A stretch of DNA of 64,000 nucleotides from Neoceratodus forsteri. Taxonomy: Eukaryota; Chordata; Ceratodontiformes; Ceratodontidae. Positions 23,670 through 34,714 of this stretch are shown piece by piece; position 1 is the first letter of the stretch, and the number at the start of each line of letters is the position of its first letter. Location of the stretch: positions 664,357,501 to 664,421,500 of the forward strand of contig CM057456.1 of NCBI GenBank assembly GCA_016271365.2, read 5' to 3'. The position numbers were made by a program, and so were the translations under genes. The notes beneath the pieces are model-generated. The model made no database searches. It worked only from the letters and a program-made list of their open reading frames with translations, and was not told where the DNA came from.

Positions 23670-24545
23670 CTAGCTTAAAAGCTTGCCAAGGAAGCATTTA
23701 AACCTGTCACTTAGGAGCTTGGTTCCCTTCATGGACAGATGTAGACCACGGTGCCAGTATAGACCTTCATCTCTCCAGGTGGACCCCCAGTCCCCAATGA
23801 AGCCAAAGCCCTGTGCTCTGCACCAGTTTTGCAACCATTCATTAAACTGCATGGTGTGCAGTACCCTAGTCTCACCCCTGCCATGGACTGGCAGCACCTC
23901 TAAGAAGGTTACTGTGCTTGCTACCTATCTGAGGCCCCTCCCCAACTCCACAAATTCATTCTGCACTGCACTGATCCCATGCATAGCTAGGTTATTTGTC
24001 CCAAGATGGACTATGATATCTAGTTCCTTCTCCTATGATGCTGCTTCTGCAATCCTGAGGATTCACCTCCTGTCCCTCCAAGCCATGGCACCAGGCAGGC
24101 ACCTTACTTCCTTCTCCTCTTCCTTCCCCGGTTTTACCCCCCTAACAACTGAGTCCTCTATCAGAAGCTGTTTCCTTCCCCTGTGGTGCCCCTTGCCAAC
24201 CTTTTGTGGGTCTCCCTTGTGGATGTCCTCAGCATTCTTCTGGGTCTCCATGAGGGTGACATCATAGAGGAACCTTGCTCTGCCAGAATGGCATATGATT
24301 TGTGTAGAGGTACAACTAGGGGCTTTGCCTCTGGTCCACCACCCACTCCTCCCAGATCCACTGTGGTCCAGCTGCTCTTCATGCAGCAACCTCTGAGGCA
24401 GTGGTTGTGGCAGTGGTGCTCTTTGGGTGGGGAGGCCTCCTTAGTCTTGCTAGTTCAGCCTGGGTGGGAAACCTCCTCCCTCAGAGCTGACAGTTGCCTG
24501 CAATAGGACAGCAATGCAGTTTCCAGAATGTTTCCCGGAAAACTG
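23670..24545 (-). pseudogene. CR1 ORF1 with esterase domain (copy 5)
   Basis: Minus-strand blocks: LLIEDSVVRG at about 24,135-24,165 (family GDS, here EDS), VHLGTNNL at about 23,990-24,015 (GTND, here GTNN), and FNEWLQNWCRAQGFGFIGDW at about 23,800-23,850. The N-terminal part includes a short Leu-rich segment before 24,500. The fold is the SGNH hydrolase of CR1 ORF1; two of its catalytic blocks are altered here. Confidence 0.75.
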
Positions 24546-24613
24546 CCCCCCCCATAGCCAGTGCATTGCATCACTCCTCACATGTCCCTCTCCCTTATAA
24601 TATACAATATGTA

Positions 24614-24618
<5 letters not shown>

Positions 24619-24665
<47 letters not shown>
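24619..24665. repeat. (TA)n microsatellite
   Basis: About 20 TA dinucleotides, passing into ATTATTATTATT. It sits next to the 5' edge of CR1 copy 5. Confidence 0.95.
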
Positions 24666-24667
<2 letters not shown>

Positions 24668-25212
24668 ATTATTTGTGGTGTGTACCTACCCTTTATGCAC
24701 TGTGTTGGGTTATTAAAACTATGACAGTTCTGCCCCAAGATCTGTTGAGGAAGTGATGTCAGAACTTTGGCTATAAAGGAAATGCCATGCCTGGGGGGCT
24801 GGGGTGTGGGGAAGGGTGGATGGGTAGTACACAGCCACTGGTGACTGAGAAACAATCAAATACAAAACTGCCCTTTATAGTAATTCAACTAACACCAAAA
24901 TTTACTAGACCACTGCTCCTACACAAACCACTCTACTGAGTCCAGGGATAAAAATGAACTCACTCCTTAGCCAGCAGGATACTTTTAAAATGTTGCAAAA
25001 TATCCTTCCAAATCCTAGGTCTCAACCCCAGGAATCAAGCAAATTCAGTTGTAGCTCACTCCCTCTGGTTATAAAATTACTACGCTTTTAATGGAATCCT
25101 GCAATTCTCTGCTTAATGCCAATAAGGCAAAAAATGAAACTTTTTGTAGAAAGTGTAGCTCCCCTTCTTAACAAGTCCCCAACAATATTATGCCTTATCA
25201 GGTTTCCAGGTC
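24666..25212. other. Unassigned DNA
   Basis: No gene or repeat family recognised. A possible CR1 5' UTR at the left end (TGTTGAGGAAGTGATGTCAGAAC) cannot be separated from flanking DNA by eye. Confidence 0.4.
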
Positions 25213-26001
25213 CTAAATAAAGTTATAGTTTGTTCTTTGCAGTGTAGCAAGGTTCTCAGCCTCCAACAGACAAATTAAAATAGGTATGGCACTGGCTGGA
25301 GTGGCAGCAGTGGCTACCACTGCTCTGCTTTCCATGCGTTCCTCTGAGGCAAGAGCTTGAGGCTGTGTACCAGTTCCTTTTTCATAAGGCCACATAGGTT
25401 CCCCCTCTTCTTCTTCCTCACTGAGCATCTGTACCCAGGAGTGAGCAGTCATCCTCACTCCTGAGACTGTCCACTCTTCACTGGGCGTGGAAGTCAAAAC
25501 CTCCCATTCAAAGGCCTCCCTCATCTCGTCTTCACCTATGAGACTTGGGCTAGGCCCCTCTCTCCAAGGGTATACTGATGCTCTTCCTGAAATGTCTCTC
25601 TGCGACCTAGACTCTGAAACATCAGCACATTGTTCTGTCTGTAAATCTGCACCCTCTTGCTTCATGCCACACTCTGAGAGGCCTTCTCCAACAGGCTCCA
25701 CCTGGTGCTGTGTGCTGCAACTACAGATTCTTGAACTTTTTGTCCATGTGGGAGCCAAATGAATCTTGGGCGCTTTAAACAAACCATATTTCTCTAGGCA
25801 TCCAGAACAGTGAGGTACTATGAAGACGTCCCTTCCAGCATTTAAGCACATCACACATACTCACACTGGATATCCAGGAATCGCCATGTGAGGAGGCAGT
25901 TGTCCCCTGTAGTAACATCTCTCAATGTCCCTTAACTTGTTAACTTCTACTGCTATCACAGCCCAGGCATGATCAGGGTAGCGGACTGGTCCTGAAGGCA
26001 T
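25213..26001 (-). pseudogene. Unrecognised acidic protein with a CxxC..HCxxC motif, one in-frame stop
   Basis: I do not recognise this gene. On the minus strand a frame opens with ATG at 26,001 (MPSGPVRYPDHAWAVIAVEV), runs about 46 codons to one TGA at about 25,864, and continues in the same frame for 213 more codons to 25,213. After the stop comes MCLNAGRDVFIVPHCSGC; with the preceding CV it forms C-x2-C-x11-H-C-x2-C, a plausible zinc-binding module. The middle is acidic, with SEEEEEGEPMWPYEKG. Just upstream of the ATG is TTTCTCTGCAG, a good splice acceptor, so this may be a spliced exon. It lies inside the inferred long LTR element and could be a gag-like or accessory protein; a tyrosine-recombinase element gag is another possibility. 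Confidence 0.4.
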
Positions 26002-27240
26002 AACTGCAGAGAAAAACAAGCAACACTCACTGTTATTTCAAGTCCCACATCACTGAAAACTTTCTTTCTCTTCAAAATGACTCCTCTGCTGCTGTGTTTA
26101 CATTACTACCCCACCCTGTAATGGTGGCGGCAGCACTCCTACGCATCAACATTCTGTATTTGGGTCAAGCCACTGCACATCCGATTTACACACTCTACTG
26201 ATAACTTTGCTCAAACTGCACAAACTTGCACTGTTCTTTTTCCTAGCACATTTATATGATTTACCATGGACTTTTCACTCACTAAAGACATTGCTCTAGC
26301 TTACAGTCCCTTAAAGCCTCAGTATTTCATAGCATAGGACTGCCTGTAATTCTTGCTGCATATTTGATACAAACTCACAGTCTCTCTCATGGCCTTGAAA
26401 CTTATAATAACACTGAACCTATAATTGTGCTCAGTCGATTGCTTAGAATGCTTGCTTTTGCTGGTAAAACTTAACACAGTTATTCTTTGCAAAGCGATTA
26501 CACTTCTACACACAGATTCAGCTGGCTTTTGTCAAAATCACTTAGTTTGAGCAATTATTTCTGTTAGTACTCACTGTTATTAGTAGCTGTTTGCTGCGAT
26601 GGAAAAACGACCTGCAGCCAGTCTTGGAGGCCTCTGGAAAGAAGTGGGTTGGCAGTCCTGCTGATTGTCCCTCTGAATACCACACTCCCAGTCCAGGTTA
26701 TCGAGATGTGGGTTGAGCCCGAATTCACAGAGAAAAGTCAGTTTTTAAACTTTTTACAGTGCTTTCAGTCACCGCAACACTCCTCCTGGTAAGCCAGTTC
26801 GCACACTCCACTACTGTCCCTCTTGAATGCTGTGCAGTTGCTCTAGAGCTGGCTTGGGGGTGGGACTGATTGCAGTCTCACCAATCACTCGACGCCATGC
26901 AAATGAGCCTCTTTTCCTTTTGTGCTCATCTCATCATGGCGATCGACAAGCAGGCAAATTTAAACTGCAAAACCACACTTTTTTTTTTCAACTGACTCCA
27001 CGGCGGGAGCCCATTTCAACAATTTTTCGTGCCCATTAAGCACAACAAGTCTCTCAGTTCACAAGAAAGCATTTCCAATGTCTAGGGCACAATTTTTCTT
27101 TTGCTACCCACAGTTTTCAACACTTTTCTTTGTCAAAAACACTTTTAAAAGCTGGCAAATGCTGTAATTTGATGCAGGACAAGGGCATACACTGGCAGAC
27201 TTTACTGCTTCTTGATAAACAGTTGGCATTTTAACTTATA
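26002..27240. other. Unassigned, intron-like or LTR-internal DNA
   Basis: No supported coding sequence. The segment is AT-rich with CA-containing oligo runs. A T-rich stretch occurs at 26,972-26,990. It lies between the unknown ORF and a LINE tail inside the inferred LTR element. Confidence 0.4.
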
Positions 27241-28172
27241 ACAATATATGCTGATTTTCCTCTTCGTTGCCTCGACTCAAACATCACAGCCTTCTTTATA
27301 AGGATCTGAATAGGCTCTCACCCTCTGCCAGTAGACAATACTACCTTGGATCACTAATGGACTTGATTATCTGGGGGAAAAAAACCATCCCAGCTGGCGA
27401 TGTTGCTGGTCCCTCAACCATCCTCCCATGGCTTGCGATCAGCTGACAAATCCTTGCTCTATGTTCTGAGATGTCGGATGACTAAAGGCACAGGGGTCTT
27501 CCAGTTCTCTTCTCCCAGGCTATGGAATGCTCTTCCATTCAACCTCCGGCTGTCTCAGTCTCACTTTGGATTTAAAAGTGAATATCGTCGTTGTCTATCC
27601 TTAGCTGATGCTTGTACATGTTTTGACCCAACCTGAAGCTCCTGAGACTTACCAGTAATGACACCCCTGCTCTAATCCAGCTCCAAGACTGTCTCCTCTT
27701 CCCCTCCCCATATTTTTCCTTCTCTTTGTAAATAACTTCTTGACTACTGGCTCTCTTCCTTCTCGAACCTTGTTGCTGACCATCCACTGTTGTTTTGCCA
27801 ACTACCACCCCTGACCTTGCTTCTGTCAGTCTTTCTTGTTATGTTTGAACATTCCTCACATTTCTCTCTATATAACCTTAATATCTTATTAACCCTTTCA
27901 CTCTACAGGTCGGGTCCATGGTTTCTGCACTTATTATATACCTTATTGCCATTATCTGTATAATACTTGCCATTATGTTTTGTTGTTTCTACCCATTGTG
28001 TTTTTGTAGCACTGCTATACTGTTCCTCTATTTGTATTAATGTACCCATGTTGCTGTTGTTCAACTGTTCTCCTTTTGTTGTACTCTCCCAGGTCGTGCC
28101 TGAAAATAGTCATTTTATGGCTAGTGCACCTACCCGGTTAACAAAAACTAAATAAATAAAATAAATAAATAG
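27241..28172 (+). mobile_element. LINE 3' end (Jockey/L2-like C-terminus) with (AAATA)n tail
   Basis: The plus strand encodes LLVPQPSSHGLRSADKSLLY ... GTGVFQFSSPRLWNALPFNLR, then SQSHFGFKSEYRR (27,400-27,640). The block (G)xxxFxxxxPRLWNxLPxxLR is the conserved C-terminus of many non-LTR reverse transcriptases downstream of the thumb. The 3' UTR follows and ends at 28,150-28,172 in AAATAAATAAAATAAATAAAT, a typical LINE tail. RT proper is not present (5'-truncated copy). It probably inserted into the gag-like region of the surrounding LTR element. Confidence 0.78.
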
Positions 28173-28325
28173 GAACACGTGGATAACTGCACACAGCGGC
28201 ACATTAGTTGCTTCAGCTTTTTGGGCTACCCTCTGCCAGATAGCCAAAATGCTAACCATTGTCTGAGCAGCCTTTCTTACATTCCTCCCTAAATTCCAAA
28301 CCCAAATCCTCAGTGGTGCCTCCAT
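28110..28325 (-). pseudogene. Start of a gag-like frame at the LTR edge
   Basis: An ATG at 28,323-28,325 lies 4 bases inside the right LTR and opens a frame: MEAPLRIWVWNLGRNVRKAA, TMVSILAIWQRVAQKAEA. After about 50 codons the frame runs into the tail of the LINE at 28,172, so the rest is displaced. The overlap of the ATG with the presumed primer-binding site suggests either coincidence or a very short leader. Protein identity is not recognised. Confidence 0.3.
28307..28324 (-). promoter_or_regulatory. Candidate primer-binding site of the TGTAACCCC LTR element
   Basis: The minus strand after the LTR end (…TTACA, then AAAA) reads TGGAGGCACCACTGAGG. A TGG start within a few bases of the LTR is what pairing to the CCA end of a tRNA requires. 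The tRNA has not been identified. Confidence 0.4.
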
Positions 28326-28328
28326 TTT

Positions 28329-29806
28329 TGTAACCCCTACTCAGGTATACTGTTCCCATCTGACAGCAATACCAGGTGGGCTGGGTTGAGGGAGGAATAT
28401 GTCACTCTGCACATTGGCTATGTTTGGCTACTCTGCTCGTGGGCACCCAAGTAACTCTGGACAAAGGAAACAATAACTGTAATGCCCAATACCAGAAGTG
28501 GGATTCTAAAGTGTGGCTTTTATTCACATCCAACAGAATAAACAAAGCATAGATGGACCCCCACGGGGCTACACTCCTGTTAATACAGATTTAAGGAGAC
28601 CAAAACACATCCTTATTCACTTTAGCCCTCAGGCTCTGAAACACACTGGGCACACAACCCGAACTTGTACTCTGTTCTGGGTTCCCCTGGCTCAGCTCCC
28701 TTGCCAGCCACTTGGACACTTTCCATATAGCATGGAAACATTTACTGGTGGATCCCTAAACCACCAATGAGCACTTCTGCTCCATAAGGGAATCTTCCTC
28801 ATCAGTCCCATGCCTGGGTACTTTTCTCAGGCACTGGCCAAGTACCTGAGAGAAAGCAACAGGCGTCCCAAAGTAAACCCGTAGAGGTTACTACTGATGG
28901 GGGGGGTCTCCCACCACTCACTCCCATAATGCATAACCGGCCATTTCTGTGGGCTGTAACACCTCATCAATTAAAACACTTTGCTGTGTAGATTCTTTTT
29001 AAATGTATTCACATTCAATCTACTGTCTTTACATCCTATTTGTGCTGAACTTGAACATACTTAAATTAAGTGGATGTGTTCATTACTCTAGACCCCTCAC
29101 AGAGTTAAGCAGTCCAATCCCCACATCTTCCAAACTGTACTTGGCTGTCTTTTCCTGACCCCACAGAAACAGTCACTTTAGTTTTATTTTGTTTCAGGTG
29201 AAAACACATGGCCCCTTAGCAGAGCAAACTCACCCCTTGGTTGCAGGTGCCCCACAGGCATTTGCTCCTCAAAGGAAATCTCATCCAGAACTTCTGGTGC
29301 CTCACCACGACCTTAAATCAGGCAGCTTTGTTTTTTCCTAGCCGAACTGGGGGGTTGCCCCTGGAAGCAGGCTGATTCCTTCCACCCATCCCCACAGGGA
29401 TGGGGCCCTAAACCACTGAAAGCGGTCTCTGCCACTTCAATGTGTTCTTCTTGTGTTCCTCTTCAGGTGAGAACACACATCTATACCAAAAATAGCTATT
29501 TGACAGAGTTTAGAGCTCTGAAGGCTTGCCTACAGCACAGCACTTCTACTACAGACTGCAACAGACTCTACTCAATTAACTTCAAATTCTCCAAAGTTCT
29601 ACTCTAGCCTCCAGCTGCAACATTCCAGTGTGGCTTATGCAGCTGTGACAGTTCTAAAATGATGTCATCCTTCAGTCTCAGTTGAGACTGAGAACAGAGT
29701 GGGACATTGTGAAATCCATTTAACTGGAGTTTCACAAGCTGCCTTCCCTGCCTACCACTAGGTCTTACTGGGATTTTTGTAATCCCGGGTAATGAGGGGG
29801 GTTACA
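28329..29806 (-). repeat. LTR of family TGTAACCCC, complete (1,478 bp)
   Basis: It starts TGTAACCCCTACTCAGG and ends GAGGGGGGTTACA, giving TG..CA ends and a 9-10 bp inverted terminal repeat. A second complete copy is at 31,134-32,848. Shared blocks include GTGTGGCTTTTATTCACAT, GATGGACCCCCAC(A/G)GGGCTAC, CACTGGCCAA and ACATTGTGAAATCCATTTAACTGG. Orientation follows the inferred element. No target duplication is visible: flanks are ATTTT and AATAA. Confidence 0.8.
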
Positions 29807-30700
29807 AATAAATAAGAATTTGGGACAGTATGGCAAAGGGGAGGATGAGAAATCTGTTGGAGTGTATTTGTACTCCTAGGGTGGGATATTCAGAAGGGTT
29901 GCACATGCCGCAACACAGCAGTGTTTAAAATCCTTAAAAATCTCATGTAGTGCCATCACTGGGGGGGTTAATCCAAGCCCTGTTTCCGTGCTTTTCTGCC
30001 ACTTCCTTCTGAGCTTGGAATGGACTCATTGTGGAGTCCATATTTTTCTAAGTTCATAGTAAAGTGTTGAATCCTGAGTGAAGGTTTTGATTTTCAGTGG
30101 AACAGTCAGTCCATCCCATGCAGATAGGTTATCCATGCTTATGCCTGCCTCCCAACTGCATAAGGTGACTGACTTTAAAAAAATGTCCTCCTCCCCTGTT
30201 TCTTCCCTCACCTAACTGCAGAACTGCTTTTTTTGTCTCCGTCTATTTATAGCTCCCTTCTCAGCTGCACAACACAAGTACTCACTCCCCATTTCTTACA
30301 GCCATTCAACAGTACAGTTTGATTACTTCCACTACAATGTATAGCCTCCTTCTGGCTGCAATGCTGTTTCTCAAAATTCTCCCAATGTTTACAGCTATGG
30401 GCAGAGCCTACAGCCATTTTGGAATCTGTAGCCTAAAAATGGCCAATTGTGGCATGCTTCCATTGCACTTTTGGAAGGATACTTCCAAATGTCCAGTAGA
30501 GCTGGGAGCACTCCACCATGGGTGGCTGCTATAGACTAAAAGCCACACTAATTTGGCTGTTACTTCCACATTCCAGTATGGGAACTGCACATGCATGCCT
30601 CATGCACATGTGCAGTTCTGCAGGTGCTTCCATTTTGGGAATGGCAGAATGCCATTCACAGTAACTATGCATGCGCGAATGCCGTGCGTGTGCAGTTGCA
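29807..30700. other. Unassigned DNA
   Basis: No gene. At 29,886-29,925 GGGATATTCAGAAGGGTTGCACATGCCGCAACACAGCAGTG resembles the outer end of the foldback element at 56,945 (GACATTCAAAAGGGTTG.GCATGGCACAACAGTG). At 30,573-30,625 two imperfect inverted blocks occur (GAACTGCACATGCATG and CATGCACATGTGCAGTTC). Confidence 0.45.
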
Positions 30701-31133
30701 TCTCCACCACCACCTTGTGGATGGCACTCCTCCCACTCCCTCCACTGCTGCTGACCTCCCCACTCCCTCCAATCCATCCCATCCCACCCCCAGCAGCAAA
30801 TAAAACCCTCCTATTCCCTCCCACTGCTGCTGTAATCCCTACTCCCTCCATTCCCCATCCCCGTGCCGACACTGGGGTGCGCAATCCTTGTGTCAACATC
30901 ATGTACCCTCTCAACTAATGTGGCACACTGGGAGCTCACCCCAGTGTACCCAAATTTATGTTTTTTTCCTCCCTCCCACTGCCGCTGTCCTTTCCGCTCC
31001 CTTCTGTTCCCAGTCCCCATGCCATCATTGGGGTGTTCAGTCCCCGAGTTGGCATCATGTACCCCAAACTCATTTGGCACACTGGGAGCCCAACCCACTG
31101 TGCCCAAATATATGTTTTTTTTCTGTACCTGTA
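30701..31133. repeat. Satellite-like repeat family B, left part of split copy 1
   Basis: The segment holds two units with a hairpin core: TGTGGCACACTGGGAGCTCACCCCAGTGTACCC (30,920-30,953) and TTGGCACACTGGGAGCCCAACCCACTGTGCCC (31,073-31,105). These are diverged versions of the perfect hairpins at 60.5-60.75 kb. C-rich blocks flank them. The copy continues at 32,849 after a solo LTR. Confidence 0.75.
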
Positions 31134-32848
31134 TGTAACCCAGCCCCACCAGCCCCCCCCCGTTCAACTAGCAGGGCTGCTCCTCTCACACATGGCTCCA
31201 ACAAGAGAGATGGTGTGGTCACTGCAACAGTTCAGTTTATGAATAAGTCTACTTTGGAGCCTGCCATCCTCAAACAGGCAAATCAAGTGTGGCAACTACC
31301 TGGCTCACACCTGGGGGGACCATTTACCATGACCCTCAATCTGGGACCCTGGGAGAAAACGTTTGCTCACAATTATGCTGGGTTTGTACTTCTGATCAGG
31401 TGCACCCAAGTAAATCCAGACACAGTGGAAGCAATAACAGTACTGTCCAAACCAGGCTGGGATTCTAGAGTGTGGCTTTTATTCACATATACAGAGAATA
31501 ATCACAAAGCGAAGATGGACCCCCACAGGGCTACTCCCACTGTTAATGCAGATTACTGAGGTACAGAGCACACATAGCGAACCCTCAGGTTCTGAAAATG
31601 GAACAGCGAACACTCTCTGGTTCTGAATGGGGATTGTCACACACAGCCAGAACTGGTACACTTCCCTTGACTAGACACCCTCGGCCAGTACTAGGAGACT
31701 TTCCCATATTTCATGAGGAATTACTGGTGGCACCCTCGACCACCAAAGAGCACATACAGGCTCACAGAAAATCCAAACCCATGTCTGGGTAAACTATTTT
31801 CTTCAGGCACTGGCCAAATGCACTGAGAGAAAACAAAGGTGCCAAAACCGAACCCAGAGAGGTAAACATGGTTACTCCAGATGGGGGGGGGGGGAGTTCC
31901 TCACCTTTTGCTTCCAAATTTATACTCAGCCATTCATCTGGTTAATAACACCCTCACAGAAAACTTGTAGATGCTATCTTGAAATGTCTTTCACATTTAA
32001 CATACCACATTACACACCTCTGAGGTGTCCTGAAGTTAAAAGTTCTGTAATTGGCAATGTCTCTTTACTAGACCCCAACTTTAGTAGGCAGTTATAAATC
32101 AGATGCGAACTAAAAGTTCTGTACATGGAAAGTCTCTCTCTGGACCCCATAGTAGGCAGACACTTTTAAACAGACACAAACTAAAAGTTCTGTACTTGGC
32201 AAGTCTCTCTCTTGACCCCATAGTAGGCAGACACTTTTAAACAGAAAACAGTCTTGGTGACAGAGTCCCTTTGTCAGAGAGAACTCACCACAGGAATGCA
32301 GGTGCCCCAGGCTTTTTCCACTCCAATGTCTTGGGTGCTCACAGAGCAGATGAATCTCAGGCAGCTTCAACACAGTCCAGGCTTGGACCAGGGGATTGCC
32401 CCTGAATCCTGGAACCCCCTTCATCCGTCCGGGGATGGGGCACTGGAAAACCCTCTTGGAACAGTTTCCACCACTTCACTCTCTGTCTTCTATGTTCTTC
32501 TTCTAAGGTGAGAACAAACTACCCAAACCACAGAGGTAGCTCTCTGTCAGAGCTAAAAACTGAGGAGCTGCCTACTGCGTCCTTCTCCTCCTGGCACTCC
32601 ACTCTACAGACTACTGAACTCTAGCTCAGCATTCTATCTCACTCTCCCTCAGCTAGCATTCCAATGTGGCTTATGCTGCTGCAACACTTCTAAAGTGACA
32701 TCATCACTCCAGCTCAGCTGAGACTGAAAAACAGAGTGAGACATTGTGAAATCCATTTAACTGGCATTTCACCAGCTGCCTTCCCCTGCCTGCCTGCCAC
32801 TGATTCTAAGTGGGATTCTAGTAACCCCTTGGAAACAAGGGGGTTACA
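31134..32848 (-). mobile_element. Solo LTR, family TGTAACCCC, inserted in repeat B
   Basis: The 1,715-bp insert starts TGTAACCCAGCCCC and ends AAGGGGGTTACA, with the same internal blocks as 28,329-29,806. It also carries a local duplication near 32,100-32,240 (AAAGTTCTGTAC.TGG.AAGTCTCTCTC, three times). The left flank ends ACC-TGTA and the right flank starts TGGA-AATAAAG. The uninterrupted relative at 60,777 reads ACCTGTAAATAAA, so the insertion duplicated TGTA (now TGTA/TGGA). No internal retroviral genes remain, as expected after LTR-LTR recombination. Confidence 0.82.
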
Positions 32849-33654
32849 TGGAAATAAAGAAAACCATCCCGTGACATCTTTTTTTACCTATAAAAAAGGA
32901 AAACTGCCCCTTGTCATCACCCCAGTCCCCCCAGTCTCCATCCCCACCCTCCCACTGAGCACCCACCTCCCCTTACCCTCCTTACCCTATACTAACCTCT
33001 GGAGGACGGTGTTGTCATTTTCTATGGACTGGGACACATCTGCACTCTTCAAAGCCAAACTGCAAACTGAAGAATCAAAGGTAAGCATGGTATAATGGCA
33101 GTCAATGGGGTTTTCAACTTATGTTGATATATCAGCCATTTTTAAGAATTTTGGCCCCAGAGTTTTATTATGGAGTTCTTGGGACTCCACCTTGTGAACA
33201 CTGCCACTGTCATTTCATTACTCAGGGTCACTGCATGGAATACCCTTTTGGGACCAATTAACAAACTGACAGTGCCACTGTTCATGAGGTAGGGTCCCTA
33301 AAAGCCCATGTTATAAATTTGGTGAAAATATTCCAAAAAATTACTGTGTTATGAGCGTGTTGCGCAGTTTCCATGCACACTCCTAACTTCACCAATTTTT
33401 AATATTTTCACTCCAGATTTTCAACATTGTCATTTTTGCACACCTTCTTATTAAAAGTATAGCTGTCATTTTTTACATCCTGCCCCAAATGTGTTTTCGC
33501 ACCTGTGTCACAGAATGGCATGGTCACTCTGTGAGATCACCTTTTTGGACAAGTGAATGAAATGACAGTGGCACTCTTCATGAGGTGAGGTACCAAAAAG
33601 GTCATATTGAAAGTTTAGTAAAACAACTCCAAGAAATGGCCGAGTTACACCCAG
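32849..33654. repeat. Satellite-like repeat family B, right part of split copy 1
   Basis: Sequence resumes at AAATAAAG and matches 60,780-61,560 in order: C-rich block, CATCTGCACTCTTCAAAGCC, AACTGCAAACTGAAGAA, GGTAAGC.TG.TATAATGG, then about two units of the 295-bp tandem (TTCATGAGGTAGGGTC at 33,281; TTCATGAGGTGAGGT at 33,576). Confidence 0.8.
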
Positions 33655-34085
33655 TTTATTTATTTAGCTTTTTTGTGGACCAGGTAAGTGCACTAGACAA
33701 ATCCTGCCTATTTTCAGGCACGACCCGGGGGAGGGGGGATACAGATGAATGCCAACTGACCTTGAACCAGATTAAGCTGTTGGTGGTATTTTTAGTGAAT
33801 GAGGGAAATTTGGCCAGGACACCGGGGAAATTCCCCTACTCTTTTCGATAAGTGCCATGGGATCTTTAACATCCACCTGAATTACCACCAGTCCAGGCAG
33901 ATGGGACCTCGGTTTAACGTCTCATCCGAAAGACGGCACCTCAGAAATTTAGCACCCCTCTCATGCTGCATTACAGTGTCAGTACTGGGATATTAACCCA
34001 AGTGCCAGATGTGGGAACTGAACCCACAGCCCTCTGATCTCCTGGTCTCAGAGGCGAGTGTGCTACCTACTGAGCCACTGACACT
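33655..34085 (-). mobile_element. tRNA-derived SINE with conserved central domain and TTTATTTA tail
   Basis: On the minus strand the head reads TGGCTCAGTAGGTAG (A-box type) at about 34,058-34,078 and GTGGGTTCAGTTCCC (B-box type) at about 34,010-34,025. The body contains GTGCCGTCTTTCGGATGAG and AAACCGAGGTCCCATCT (33,905-33,945), a central domain I know to be widespread in SINEs of sharks and other non-tetrapod vertebrates. The 3' part, CCTGAAAATAGG..CCTGG, then (TAAATAAA), resembles the end of the LINE at 38.84 kb. It is transcribed by Pol III when active; this copy is complete but diverged. Confidence 0.82.
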
Positions 34086-34714
34086 GGTTGTTTAAACTTT
34101 TCTACGCACACGTGTAACTTTGATCATTTGGCAGCTCATCACAGCTGTATTGGCTCTGGTTAGAATTTGTTTATGCTGCTTCTAGCTGCTGCATACTCCA
34201 GTGCTTCTCTGTTTTTATTTTGAATAAGTACTCTTTTAATATACTGACCCCATGCAGCATACTTTTGTTTGTTCACTGCAGGACCTGGATTTGATATCAG
34301 GCACGCAGCAGTAAAAGAGGCCTAGCATCATAGAGAAGGCCTCAATTTCAAAGTTTAGTGCTGGCACAAATGTAGTTAGTGCTGTTGCTAACCTGGGTTT
34401 TGCTACTGCTCCAAGTGGGGTTATATTCAGAGGTCCCCTATCACCCCCTCAAACCTAGTAGTGCAAAGCTGCTACATATACCACTGTACCTATATAAATG
34501 AGGGGTCAACACATGCATTACAGCACAGTGGCACATTCAAAGGTTTGCAGTGCTGATAAACAGCCCCTTCCTCTGACAGGTGCTGATTACTACTACTGAA
34601 AACCATGTTGTAACTGGGCACTAAGCCTGCATCCCCCAACCCTGAAGGCAAGGCAACTTGTACTACAGTCGCCTGCCCCTGTGCTAAACCACCCTCTCCC
34701 CCAATCACCTGTTG
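34086..34714. other. Unassigned DNA
   Basis: No gene recognised. At 34,525-34,545 GTGGCACATTCAAAGG resembles the foldback-family end motif. Confidence 0.4.

Larger units (their letters stand above)
20622..24600 (-). mobile_element. CR1-type LINE, near complete (copy 5)
   Basis: This is the most complete CR1 in the window. Read on the minus strand it has ORF1 (about 24,540-23,670), ORF2 endonuclease (about 23,480-22,600), linker, reverse transcriptase (about 22,270-21,000), a C-terminal domain and the 3' end at 20,622 with the ACATAGAAACATAGA...GACAGCGGATAAGGACC signature. Frameshifts and stops break both ORFs several times. It serves as the in-window reference for the truncated copies. A (TA)n run lies just beyond its 5' end. 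Confidence 0.92.
19512..29806 (-). mobile_element. Inferred long LTR retrotransposon (family TGTAACCCC), heavily invaded
   Basis: The right LTR is complete (28,329-29,806), and the left end at 19,512 begins with the same LTR edge for about 130 bp. Both copies are in the same orientation, so the interval can be read as one minus-strand element with its 5' LTR on the right. Just inside the right LTR, after 4 bases, the minus strand starts TGGAGGCACCACTGAGG, the position and TGG start expected of a tRNA primer-binding site. An open frame begins at this TGG's preceding A (28,325). The interior holds a CR1 (20.62-24.6 kb), an unrecognised ORF (25.2-26.0 kb) and a LINE tail (27.2-28.17 kb). No RT, integrase or protease is recognisable. 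That the two LTR pieces belong to one insertion is inference. Confidence 0.45.

Noticed and set aside
30888..31559. 223-codon frame on the plus strand
   Set aside because: It crosses the junction between repeat B and the inserted LTR, so it cannot be an ancestral gene.
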